NCBI RefSeq assembly: GCF_015706575.1
Contig: NW_024037058.1
Coordinates: 4,209,754 to 4,273,753, forward strand
Direction of reading: 5' to 3'
Length of the DNA stretch: 64,000 bases
DNA from: Patiria miniata
Taxonomy: Eukaryota; Echinodermata; Asteroidea; Valvatida; Asterinidae
Shown: one piece after another, positions 35,365 through 46,974 of the stretch
Position numbering within the stretch: the first letter of the stretch is position 1
Layout: every line of letters begins with the position of its first letter
Position numbers and translations under genes: made by a program
Notes under the pieces: generated by a model
What the model saw: the letters and a program-made list of their open reading frames with translations, nothing else
What the model was told of the DNA's origin: nothing
Databases searched by the model: none

Positions 35365-38300
35365 GTCATCGTAAACGGATCACTTTAATTATATGTAGGC
35401 TTGTACTCAGACTGGATTTTGAATGTTGTTCCCCTATAATGCAGCGATGACCGAGCGCTCGGTCGAGCTGTCCCAACGGAAAATGGAGCTATGAACAAGA
35501 TGACGTCTGATTCCTTTCGGGGAAGTTTGGCATTCGACCCTAGATATTCGATTCATCTTGTTGAAAGCTTTCTCGACCACCGTGGTGGCTTGTCCAGGCT
35601 TGCCCTGTATCGGCTGCATTAAAGGGACCAACAACTAAATCCGGTCTTCGTCCAAAACTACCAAACCAGCCCAAAATCTAGGAAAATGCTGCGCCAACAC
35701 CGCAACATAAAATACCGCAAACTTGCTTCAAACAAAAATACATGGACATCATTTTTCGAAATCTCGCCACACAGCGAACACGACATATAGTGGAGTTTCC
35801 GGTGGATGTAGCCTATTCACGTGTTTGGAAAAAAAAAATCCGTTTCTGGCGCTTGGTGGCGCCATACCCCAACCCAGGCCAGAGCCTTGATCCCGACTCA
35901 GTATGCGACGTATAACATTGGATGCATTGTATGCTTGATATGTTTGTTGAAGGACCGGGAAAGGGCATGCTGCCATATAACTTGATTAAAAGACGATCGT
36001 TTTGAATTTTTGTACATGGTTGATTTTTAAAAAGGGGTACATGCCCTTTCCCCTCTCGAAAACAAACGTCATGCGGTTTACAATATTTTCACACTCAATT
36101 ATATTTAAGGTGAGGGGACATTATTTTTGTGGGTCATTTATAAGTTGGCCCGACAAATGTTTTGAGTAAAATTGGTGATGGTTTCAAATTTGTTTGAAAG
36201 GGTGAAGGGTTGAAACAGTTGTATTGAAAACATTCTTTAAAATTATGGTATTAAAAGCAAAACAAAGAAAAAGTCGTTTCTTGTTTCTGTGGGAGGGAAC
36301 TTGAAAATGTGTAATTTTTCATGATGTTGTTTTCTATATCTTTGTCGATCCTGCTAACTTCCTCAGAATGGACCATTGTCATGTTGCGGCCATCTTGATT
36401 TTTTCCCCATTCAAACCATCGTTCCAAAGCAAGACTGGAAGGAAAGAATAGTTTGGTTCCTTTTTATCATGCTGCCACCATTACTGTCATGTTCCCTGTA
36501 TCCAATAACAGTACTGAATTGGTTCTTTTTTGTGCAATAAGGAATCAGACTATTTTTCCTTCAAGCCTCGCTTTGGTTACGTTGAATTGAATGGGAAACA
36601 ATCAAGATGACCACAAGAAGATAATGGTATATTGCAACGGCACTTTCAACTATGTCAGTAACTTCAAAGACACCGATAAACATTCAAAGGCCACGTGTTT
36701 TTCTTCGTACCAAAATCAAAAGCACCGCTGAAAATTGAAGTCATATCCTCATTGTAAATATGCGGTGTAATAGCCCTTGACGAGTCAAAATGAAGATGTA
36801 CGGCACGGTACATATGGACCTATATTTGGCTCTCAAGCACCTTTTACCTGATGTATTTTGAAATAAATCGCTGAAATTGATACCTAAAAAAAATTAAGAG
36901 AGACCGACACTTAACACGTACGGATGCATGCTACGTTCATTCCATGACAACGAGAGTAGTTCGCGTACCTCGTTGAACTTTGAAACTTTGTAAAAAAAAA
37001 ACGGGGGGGGGGAACGCATACGTTTTCATATTTCCCCGCGGTTGGGAAACATGTTTTTTTTTCTGCAGGCAGGTATAGGAAGAAAAAAAAACTATGGGTG
37101 CGTACGAGTAAGTGAAACTTACACGAGATCGTTCGATTTATAGCCATCACGTGATTCTCTTGTCTGCCCCGGTGTCAACCAGCACTGCCCCAGCTTGCGA
37201 GCGGGTGGCTGCCCGAGTGTGTGACGTAAGCGGACCATTTCGTTGATAAGATTAAAGATGACGGGAACTTGAATACGAAGTGAGTACAGTGGAAAGATTT
37301 ATGACACAAATATGGGCAATTATTAACGGCGTTCAAATGAATGGACATTGTTTGATAATTCAGAGCATATCCTCCGACTTCAGCAATTCTTAATCCGGTT
37401 ACACAGTGATAAAACTAACTTGACAAGTCAAGCAGACGACAGCAGGCTATGCCTGGTGAATTAGCAGTTAAAAGTCCAGCCCCAAAATAACCTTTGACCT
37501 TAATTTTCAAGAATGCCTTGGCAAATACAACGCAGCGTTCGAAGAGCCTCATTTTGTGGCTTCCCCGGGTGTAACCCATGTATACACGGGGAAGCTAATC
37601 AAACGCACCCTATACTACACATGCGTTAAACATACCAGGTGATTGAAACTAGTAGATCACGTGATTTGGAATGACTTTAAGGTTTAGGCCAAGACACCAT
37701 GGCCTTGTGGTTACTGCAAGCTTCTTTTTTTTTTTTTAAATACACCCTACTGGACGCCGTAGCGCCGAATCCCGGCGGCTTCGTTTTCCCCTAAATGTTT
37801 AGTTTCTTTCTTTAATCTCTTTAACCAAGTACCATTTTTCCGTTTCATGGCTCTGGAAGATTTTTACCGCAATAAAGCGCGAGAATTAAACAACTGACGC
37901 ATGCGCAGTATGTTCAGTGACTATACTTGGTTGTAGGAAAAAAAGTACGAGTGGTGGGGAAGTCGGTGCGCCGTTAATTGAGCTTGCTGTACGGCGCGAG
38001 TGTCAGTAAGACTTGCGTGCATGCAAAGTCAAGTTGTACTTTAACCGAAGGTGTATTTGCGCAACAAATGAACACGACACACACACATGACATACAAGTC
38101 TTTCGAGACCATGATCCAAACTCTCATATCGGTTGACAGTACTGCATACGTGCTACGCGTTAACTGTGGATATTGGAGGTTTACTCCCGATCGCTGTGAA
38201 GTGAAATACGGAAGGCCATCTGCATGAGTAAGTTTTTTTTATTGGCCAGGACTCGCGACAGAAATGCTGAAGGTTGAGCTTTTTCGACGGTAGAAATTCA

Positions 38301-38721
38301 CCAGCGGAACGCCTGCTAAAGACGCGTCCGCCGCAGGCCGGCTCAACAGCAAATGGAAAAAAAAACTCAGCTCGGTTTTTTTTTTTTACAAAGTACCAAC
38401 CCGGTCACTGTTTTTGAAATTATAGGATTTTCCTGAAATCCATGGTGAGGACTTCATCACTGTTGCAATACTAAGAGGAAAAAAAGCAGAACCAAGAACT
38501 TCGAAATGTATTCCTTGCCACTTGTGTAAAGATTGCGCTTGATCAAAGAGACGTTTTACTGCGGCGTACGCGCAAAGCCCTAAGTTGAATGGTTTAAAAA
38601 CAAACTTAAATGAAGTTTCAAATTTCCAGAATCTTCTGTTAATTTAGATAGGATTTGTTTATGAGACATACACTCTGAATAACTGAGCTGGATTTAGATA
38701 ATACGATCTAACTTTGGAGTC
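35365..38721. other. Spacer between gene D and the GPCR
   Basis: No supported coding region. It includes the gene D 3' UTR, with ATTAAA at about 35618 as a possible poly(A) signal, a fold-back element at 36372-36628, and homopolymer runs. The final 500 bp before 38722 may contain an untranslated GPCR exon, but I cannot place it. Confidence 0.45.
36372..36628. mobile_element. Fold-back MITE with arms of about 88 bp
   Basis: The left arm (CCATTGTCATGTTGCGGCCA, then CATCTTGATT, CCCATTCAA, AAGGAAAGAATAGT) is mirrored by the right arm (ACTATTTTTCCTTCAAGCC, TTGAATGGGAAACAATCAAG, ATAATGG). Moderately diverged arms occupy most of the element. Confidence 0.65.
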
Positions 38722-41700
38722 ATGAATGAAACACCAAACGAAACCACTACGTGGAGTACGTCTACGGACCAAGTCGCGGTGACCAGGACCAATCAGACAT
38801 GGGCCAGCGAGGTTCCGGCATTATGGGCCGTGTCTCCCGGGGAGGTTGCCCTCCGCGTCACGCTGCTGCTGGCGATATGCGGAGTCGGGGTGACTTTCAA
38901 CTTGCTGAATGGGCTGATGCTGCTCAAATCGAAGCGGCCCACAACCACCATGCACCTGCTCATGTTCAACCTGGTGGTGGTGGACCTGACTATGTCGCTC
39001 ACCTGCATCCCGTTGTCTGTTTTCTTCTCGGCCAGCAACGGGGCAGTCCAGGTGCCCGACGAGCTTTGCAAAGCTTCTGGTAAGTAGGCCTACTTGAGCA
39101 AATATATCACAGTAGTAGTTTTTGTCTACCAGTGGGCAAACGTAAAGGCGAATCCCCCAAAAACCAACTCTCTGTTTTTCATACACTATTATAACCAAAG
39201 GACACCACTGGAAACCAAATGAAGATTCCAATATCTTAATAGTAATGCATGTAAATGCATGTAAATGCGTGTGACATTTTTTGGCAACATCTGTTGCCAA
39301 CCATGGTTTAAATTTATGCCATTGATTGCCACCAACACAAAATGACGCTCTATGCTTAGAGACATATGACAGTACCTCCATTTCAGAGTAAAATATTGGT
39401 AGTTTATGGAGCTGCAGATATTTGAACAAGCTTGTGTCAGTCAACCGAACATTTTCTCAAAAACGAGAAACCTCTAAAAAGTCGCAATATTTGCAAGTGA
39501 AATAAATTACAATAAACAACCGTTTTTTACTCAACAGGATGTTGCGAAATTTTAACGATATTTTATTAAACTGACTGGATTCGCTGTTTTCAAGCTCTGG
39601 CTGGAAATGTTACATGTCACTTCGTGGTTGGTCGGTTGGTCGGCCCGTCGGTCTGTCCCCAGAAAGTTGACCAAAAACACGTCCCCTATAGTTTCCCATA
39701 AAACACCAAATTTTGATTTAAAAAAATAAGCAAACAAACTAAATGACATACTTCTCGAAATTGTTTGTAACAATTCGTGAAGTTGTTTATGAAAATTCTG
39801 TAAATGGAGAAAAAAAAACAGAGGGCGCGTGGGACGGCGTGTGGGATGCCGCGGCCCCAACCTCGTCCCCAGGGTGTCGCGCAGTACGCGCCCACCACTA
39901 CCTGCTCTCTCACCCTGGTATTGGATCATTTGCATGTGCAAGATTTTTGCACACGTATGCAAATGAGAACAGTCTGGTGCCTGGATATGCGTTACACATT
40001 AGCGTTTGTTTTTGTATGCGATGTCTGGGGTAAAAACAGAGTCAATTTGTCGCAGCGCGAGCACGGCGTGAGTTACGAATACACGATTTTTGAAATCAAA
40101 CTGTTACGATCTTATCGAGACAACATGCAGTATCATATTTCATATTAATATGAGCAAATTGGAAAGGAAATTAGTATTTTCGAGAAGGCGTGGACGAATG
40201 ATCGCGAAAACACGTACTGCACGTTGTGAATATATAGCACCAAGTACACGATAAAAATCCATTACTAGCCAATTGCGGTATCCAATCAGGATACAGGAAG
40301 AAAGTTTCCTATCCAGGGTTTACTATTGGAAACACGGTTGGAAATTAAGTAAGCACTGGGGACGAGGTTGGCCGCGGCCCGGGCTCGTATATATACGCAC
40401 AATCTCCGGTCAACGTTATAGACTTTCATGCAAGACGGTCATAGCTTATTGTGCAATTGCACTTGTTTATTCTCGTTGTACTTGAATGCAACCGGTAGTA
40501 AAGTACACTTCTTTTGGATGTTGACATAATTTCAATACGCATTGTAGATCATTTTCAAACTTTAGAAAATGTAAAACTTTCAGAAGGAAAATTGAACATA
40601 TTATTTCTTTAACAAGACTAGGCTGGTGGTGCCTAAACCTTTTCAAAACAAAAAATTCTCAGACCCAAGCCTTCATAAATTTTTAGCCTCGAGTCTTGCG
40701 CATCTTTTGATACCAAAACCATAAAAATGTTTCGGCGCTTCGCGCCGCGAAAACTGAATTTCCCCACAAAATGTAGTGTACACAAAGCAGCTTACAATTA
40801 TTGGTGCATATGAATAATTAACGAGCCATAATTCCTAAACCCTTCAACCTATAGTCATGAAATTTCTTGGGTATGTTCATATTCAATAATGTTCTATGCA
40901 TATACAGAGTTTGGCTGAGATCTGAGGCCCCTTCCCCGGCTCTGAGATGGTCAAAATAACCCGGCCCCTTTAGGGTTAAGTCTCAGCTACAGGCACTTTT
41001 TTTGTACTCAGCAACCCAGTCAATCAGTCAGACAGATATATAGTCTGTGACTCAGACAGCAAAAACAACCCAACAATTTGCTGTTTGTATTGAATGTAAA
41101 TTCTGAACGATCGATGGTGGCATTCCATATGCTGAAGGGAGTGGGACCCACATGAGTATGGTCAAGCACGCGTAAGCCTGTACTTGACCTCAATACCAAA
41201 CCATCATTAACCAACCCACATCTCCGACTACGATTTCCGTGCAAAGAAGCAATAAAATTGCCTTTAACTGACTCGGTTGCTGCACAACAGCAGAATGTAA
41301 TTAAAAAATCAACGCTAGAGATACCGTTTGGATTTTAATTATTGAGAAGCTTCCTTGCTGCAGATGTCATATGCAGTCCTTTTCTGAAATTATGGTTTAT
41401 GCTTTTGGCCCCATTAGGGGCTTCAAATAAAAGGTTTGAATAGAGCCTGTGACTTTAAAAACCGAGGTCATTTTGAAGTGTGTATTACTCGATGCGAAGC
41501 CATGCTTTGAAAAATGTCCTGGTCAACTGACCAAGAAGAAAGGCGTGTGCCTTAAAGATGATGCACATTCATCCCGAGTTTGCCAAAATTTAGTGTTTTC
41601 CCACGCGAAAATCACGCTGCGCTATCGCGCTCACGTGTCCCCGAAAATTGACCAAAATAAGCTCCCAAGTTGCCCATGAAATATTATACAAATAATGAAT

Positions 41701-44700
41701 GTTTGTGAGTGCAATGGTAAGAATAATTTCATGAGGTGACGGATGAAATGTTCCATTCCACGAGGCGAAGCCGATTGGAATGGAGCATTTCATCTGTCAC
41801 CGAATGAAATTATTCTTTCCATTGCACGAACGTGAAACATTCATTATTTGTTTTATATAAAACCTGTATAAATCCTTGTCATCTGATTGGTTGACTTTTA
41901 ATAGCCGATTTATTGAGGTTGAAAACTGTTTAAAAGTTCGACAAGTTCATCATATTTATATTAATGCAAACTATTCGACAGGTTGAGAACAATCATATTC
42001 AATTTATCAATTTATCTCGATTTAAAACAGCGCCACCACCAGCAGCAGTGACAGCGTGCAATGGAAGTTCTATTCACCGTGCAATCTAACTTCCATTGCA
42101 CTGAGCGCTGCGCGCCACGCGCGCGCCGTGCGTTGGCACGAATAATTCAATGACATGTGATCAACGATCCTCCAATCAGATGACGGGGATTTATTCAGGT
42201 TTTGTATAAAGCGTGCTATATAGCGTGGTATCTGGAGCACTATATACCACGCGACTATAACATAACTGCACATATTTTCCCTCCATTTACAAAATTTTCA
42301 CAAACCGACCGACCGGCCACCAAGTGACATGTAGAAGCTCCTGCCAGAGATTAAACAACAAACGGTGCGTTTACATCACGGCAACCATTTTCTAAAAGTT
42401 AATATAAACACCAAAAGATGAGCCAAAGGTGTCAACACAACTGTACCTTAAAATTATGTGCTTTTTTATGCAATTATCACGCGATGGATTTTCGGGTACA
42501 GAGTTTTGGTCCTCATCAATCGAGCCGTTTTTCTTTCAGTTTAATACACATGTCTCTTCTCGAAAACGTTGTTTTAAACACAGGTGCTATCACTGTTTTT
42601 TCCCCACTGTTTTTACAGTGAGATGGCACGTACTTCGTGTGAATCATAAGGTTGTGGGTGAACTGAACAGTTTACAGACCGAGGGCCAGGGTGAGCTCAT
42701 CACGCGTATGCTCTTTCATAAATACATATCAACTAATGTGTGTAACATTCTTCTCTTTTTTTCAAAATTGGAGACTCTCCCATTATTTCACGAAGGCCTA
42801 CGGTAAATCAGAAAAGGCACAGGGTTAATACATCATCTCTACAAATCAGATTAAACCAGCATGGAAAAGTACACTCTGGGCACACGGGAAACAAAAATCC
42901 GGACCAAACGTTGGTTACTGCACGACTTCTGTTCACGGAATCAATCATACGCATATCAATCTATGTAATGAATCAGTGTAATAAATCAGCTTATCTGCCC
43001 AACACTGCCGCCATAAGACCGAATCAGAAGGAAAATGGCAATGCACGGCTGGATTCGAAATCAGTTCATGTACATAACTACCGAAGTATTCTCTTTCGTT
43101 TCTGTCTTTCATTTTTTTTCCCCTCTCAGGTACAGTTAGTTAGTAGATATGACTCTTCGTTAGGCCATGGGATATGTCAATATTAACTCAATGAGTAGGC
43201 CCCGAGAATTCTCCGAAGTAACTGATATTTCAAAAATAAGGAACGGCTTGGTCACGTACGCTAGGGTGGAGCCGCGTAAAGCGTCGAAAAAGGATACGAT
43301 GATATTGAGAGGCGGACGCGGGTCTAAACTTTTATGGCCAGCAATTCTCCAGAATCAGATATTTGGAAGATAAAATATATTTTAAAAGTATTTTTATGGT
43401 AAGGTGAACAAATTGAAGTGCAAAAGTGAGGTGCTTTATAAATTCACAACCTGTGAGTGTAGTTCCACACGATATTAATTTTCTACATTGCTTGCACTGT
43501 TGAGAAAATGTTTCAACAAATCAGTTCGATTCTGGAGTTGAGAGGACCTCACACAATAGTCCGGTGCATCGCCCGCATCCATCAACCATTAAAGAAATTA
43601 AGGCAGTCAAAAAGTTTAAACCACAATTGAACGATTTGGTGACTACATCGCCCGTGCATATGAATTCATAACTTAGTCACGATCATAAAAATGATACTAA
43701 GAAATATGTATTGCTCATTTGCTTTTTACAGCTAGACATATACCGTTTTGAAGCCTTTATACATGGCGACATATTTTGCTAATTTCATAAGCACTTTTAG
43801 TATATCTCATGTTTCCAAATGCGATCCCCGTGAGATGCAATTTGTGTGCTTGATAAATGGGTAGTTTCCCTATGAAGAATCCACGAGACCACTGTCTTAT
43901 TAACTCCATCAATATACTGCCCTATTTTTTGATAGGCACTTTGTTTGCCCCATTCATCATAATATGACTCGACGAAAACCAGGCTGGATATAAAAGAGCC
44001 AACACCGACATGGAAGAGAATATTAGTAAGACATTAACTTTCATGTCATGCATGTTTGATTCATTAGTTTCAGTCTTAACGTCAACACACGTCTTACGAT
44101 TGATCATTTTGATCAATTGGAAGAGTTAAAAGATACAATATTCGAGGCGTCATTCCATCTTGCAGCTGACTTCGTGAAGAATTGTGGAACAAATTGCAAT
44201 AAAAGGGTCTGTGCAAGTGGAGCAGTAAATTGGCCCCCTTTGCACAAGGACGCGCAGAGAGTGAAAGTACATTTGCACGACGTGTAGTTTTAGGAGAAGG
44301 GTTCATTTAACTTAAAAGGGTAGAATTTGTTAACGCTTATTACTCTTCTTGACTGATACAAAGGGGCCTATATTCTTTACAACGCCTTAAGTCCTTTGTT
44401 GAACCTGTACGACCAGCCTATTGTCCTCCTTTTGACTGACGGACTGATTGACTGACTCCCCGATTGACTGACTCCCCGACTGTACTGGCTGACTTATTGA
44501 CTGACTCCCCGACCGACTGACTGACTGACGAAGTCATAGATGTTCTAGGCTTCGGGGTCCAGCCTAGTCTCCTTTTCAACTTTCATGTACTTTCATTACT
44601 TGTTCCGGGGAAAAAAAGAATCGTTATAGGCCTAATCGGTCATGGCAAAGTAGCTCACAAACCCTTAATAAACCTAAATTTGGAGGGAAGACAATGAAAC

Positions 44701-46974
44701 TGTTCAGTTTTAGAGTTGAGAAGAACACCCAAGAGGTATGCTCCGTGGATGGAAAGCCCAACAAGTCTGGTAGGGACTGAAAATCCAATCCAGATATGGA
44801 CCCGGGCGGGAATATTCGAATCGAACCCGGGTCATAGAGGTGGAAGGTCGAGGATTATGATCACGGCGCCAAACTGACCAATTTTATGTAAAGCACCAGT
44901 TCAACCAAGATTTGGCCGGTGTTTAATTTGTCTTGTTCTTTTCACTCCCTTTGTTGCTTGGACGTACCAGCCTACCTGTTGCAGACATTAATCATAGCCT
45001 CACTGCTGACACAGTCAGCCATCAGCGTCATCCGTACGGTAGCCATCACCCTACCGGAGGCCCTCAAGAGGCGACTACCGCCGGCCACCACCTGCAAGAT
45101 CATCGCGTTCGTCTGGATTCAGGCGTCGCTGACACCGATGCTGCCCTTCCTCAGTCACGGTGAGTTTCGTGGCCCGGAATCAAACATTTAGCTTCCTACC
45201 AAAGTCGCTTCAGAATTATTACCCCTGTTAATCAAGCCAATTTATGCAGCAGCTCGACTCGGTGCAATCGAGTCGTTATATCACAGACGATCCACGCCTG
45301 GGCGGAGAAAGGTAACTTTATTGCCCAAGAACACAAGCTCCATGGCCCCTTCTGGGTTTGAACCCACATCATAACACCATAAGAACATTAATGACAAACT
45401 GTAGTATGTTGGATAAAGAGTATCAATAAACCATCAGGACATAAAGAAATTGTAAAAGCATCGATACATTGTGTGCTAATTTGTCTAATAGGAAGTGTAT
45501 TATATTGGAAATGTATCCTTCTGAATGTTGCCGATTTGTTGAAAATGTAATTTTTTTGCAATCTCATTTTGTAGACCATGTTGTGAATGATCTCTTCACC
45601 TACCAACCACGCCTCATGGCCTATGCGATATCAGACGGCCACACCAAAACACCACAAGCACTCTTGTTTTCCGTGATGGGATACCTGCTACCCCTGACCA
45701 TCATCTGCATCAGCTACGTCACCCTGTACGTCTCGCTCCGGCGTCACCTCAAGAAGAACTTCCTTGTCCAGGACAGAGGCAGCCGCCACATGTACACGGT
45801 CCAGATGAGGGTGCAGGTCAAAGTGGGTTGCCTCGTTATCTTTGTGATTTCTAGTACTATTCTCATCTGGATTCCATTTTACATCATGTCGTCTCTCTCC
45901 CTCTTCGAAGCGGCCCAGTTCGAGTCGCTGAGCCGAAACGCCTCGGCGGTGTTGATATTCGGTGCTTCATCCGTCAACCCAGTTATGTACGGGTTCATGA
46001 ACACCTCTCTCCGGCAGGAGTTCAAAGCGTACTTGTCGGCAAAACATCCGAAGATACTCAAGCTGCTTGGTAAAATGAAGTGCTGCCGGTGCTGTTGTAA
46101 GAAGAAGGCCAAAGTGGACGCAGTTATCGTCATCCCGAGGGAACAGATCCAGAGGTCTATAGGTAACAATGAATGCGAGCCGGGCAGTATTTCCGGCCAG
46201 TTGGTACTGCAGATCAACCACGAGATAAGCTTGAAACAACAGTCCGTATTTTCTATCAAACATCCGCTTGAATTCCCGGAGACCAACGCTGCGCAGCATC
46301 AACACACAGACGCACCGACGGGAGGCAGAGGCGCGGTACCGCCGTTGCTCAAGAGATGCTCCTGGTCGCAATCACTGGCTCACAATGCACGCCGGTTCAG
46401 CGATAAGGTATCGAGGCGCCGTAGTGGCTCGGATAGCACCACTGACGGTCGGAGGCAGCTGCCCCTGCTGGATTTCAACGCAGTCTCGCAACTCCGGGAA
46501 GAGAGTCAGGGACTAGGCACCATGGACTCTAGGCATCTTCCAAGAACACATAGACAATCCAATCCCGAGAGCGTTTTCCAACAGCCGACCGATGACACTA
46601 AAACCAAGTACAACAAAACCAGGAATCCATTAACCCCAAACGCAAAAGATCCTTCATCTGGCTACAAAGACGGGTCGGTGGTTGCTGTGTCTCGGTGCTT
46701 CAAGAAGCAGCCCGTGTTTGGTGACATCGTGAAGGTCCGGCGGGTCTTCATCGAGGAAGTCACGCTCGTCTCCGGCAACTATGCTGGCTCTGTTGTCGGG
46801 GAAACAGACCAAGGAGCCGGGCATCCACGGACTTCACTCTCGTGTCACCGCGAATCGGTGTCTTCTGCAGACTCCCAGCTCGTCACCACTACAACCCTGA
46901 AGGCCAGTGAGGATGTCTACGCCACGATGACGGTACAGCTACCTGGATGCATCCAGGCAATACACGAGAAATGA
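38722..46974 (+). CDS. Rhodopsin-like (class A) orphan GPCR with long C-tail
   Basis: Three exons: 38722-39079, 44971-45159, 45575-46974 (TGA stop), all phase 1 junctions with GT-AG borders, 648 aa. The N-terminus has NET/NET/NQT glycosylation sites. TM1 and TM2 are in exon 1 (TM2 LVVVDL, Asp88 = 2.50). Cys116 is position 3.25. TM3 ends in Val139-Ile-Arg141-Thr, so Arg3.50 is kept but the acidic 3.49 and Tyr3.51 of D/ERY are replaced. Trp168 is 4.50, Pro222 is 5.50, Trp281-Ile-Pro283 is the TM6 W.P motif, and NPVMY at 317-321 is in TM7. Position 7.43 is Phe, so it is not an opsin. ECL2 (residues about 180-215) has no Cys, so the usual disulfide is missing. CCRCCC at 352-357 is a likely palmitoylation site. 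The tail is about 320 residues, Ser/Thr/Arg-rich. Ligand and subfamily unknown. Intron 1 (5.9 kb) carries MITEs and a SINE. Confidence 0.9.
39848..40378. mobile_element. TIR element in GPCR intron 1
   Basis: The left GCCGCGGCCCCAACCTCGTC is mirrored by GACGAGGTTGGCCGCGGC on the right, with shared CCCCAG/CTGGGG adjoining. About 530 bp. The interior has CACCCTGGTATTGGATCATT on the left and ATCCAATCAGGATAC on the right. No coding capacity. The termini are GC-rich compared with the surrounding intron. Confidence 0.7.
41686..42260. mobile_element. Composite inverted-repeat element with large hairpin
   Basis: 41686-41851 is a near-palindrome with arms of about 78 bp (CAAATAATGAATGTTT, TAAGAATAATTTCATGAGG and GGATGAAATGTTCCATTCCA, each with its complement). 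Downstream, AACCTGTATAAATCCTTGTC (about 41860) is mirrored by GACGGGGATTTATTCAGGTT (about 42180). A smaller palindrome (CAATGGAAGTT...AACTTCCATTG) lies at about 42060-42100. Probably a fold-back element or nested MITEs in the GPCR first intron. Confidence 0.6.
44735..44895 (-). mobile_element. Probable tRNA-derived SINE
   Basis: On the minus strand: TTTGGCGCCGTGATCATAAT as an A-box-like head, then CCCGGGTTCGATTCGAATAT as a B box, then a non-tRNA body. It ends about 75 bp before GPCR exon 2. The family is not named; the copy appears old. Confidence 0.5.
45285..45375 (-). mobile_element. Decayed SINE fragment in GPCR intron 2
   Basis: The minus strand carries GTGGGTTCAAACCCAG (B-box-like) and, downstream, TGTGTTCTTGGGCAATAAAG, resembling the corresponding parts of the SINE at 18004. 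Only part of the element is present. Confidence 0.4.

Noticed and set aside
45879-46371. Two minus-strand open frames of about 135 codons inside GPCR exon 3
   Set aside because: Antisense shadows of the long GC-rich coding exon; no start context or family resemblance.
38722-46974. Opsin interpretation of the GPCR
   Set aside because: The retinal-binding lysine position 7.43 is Phe, and the E/DRY and ECL2 disulfide are absent.
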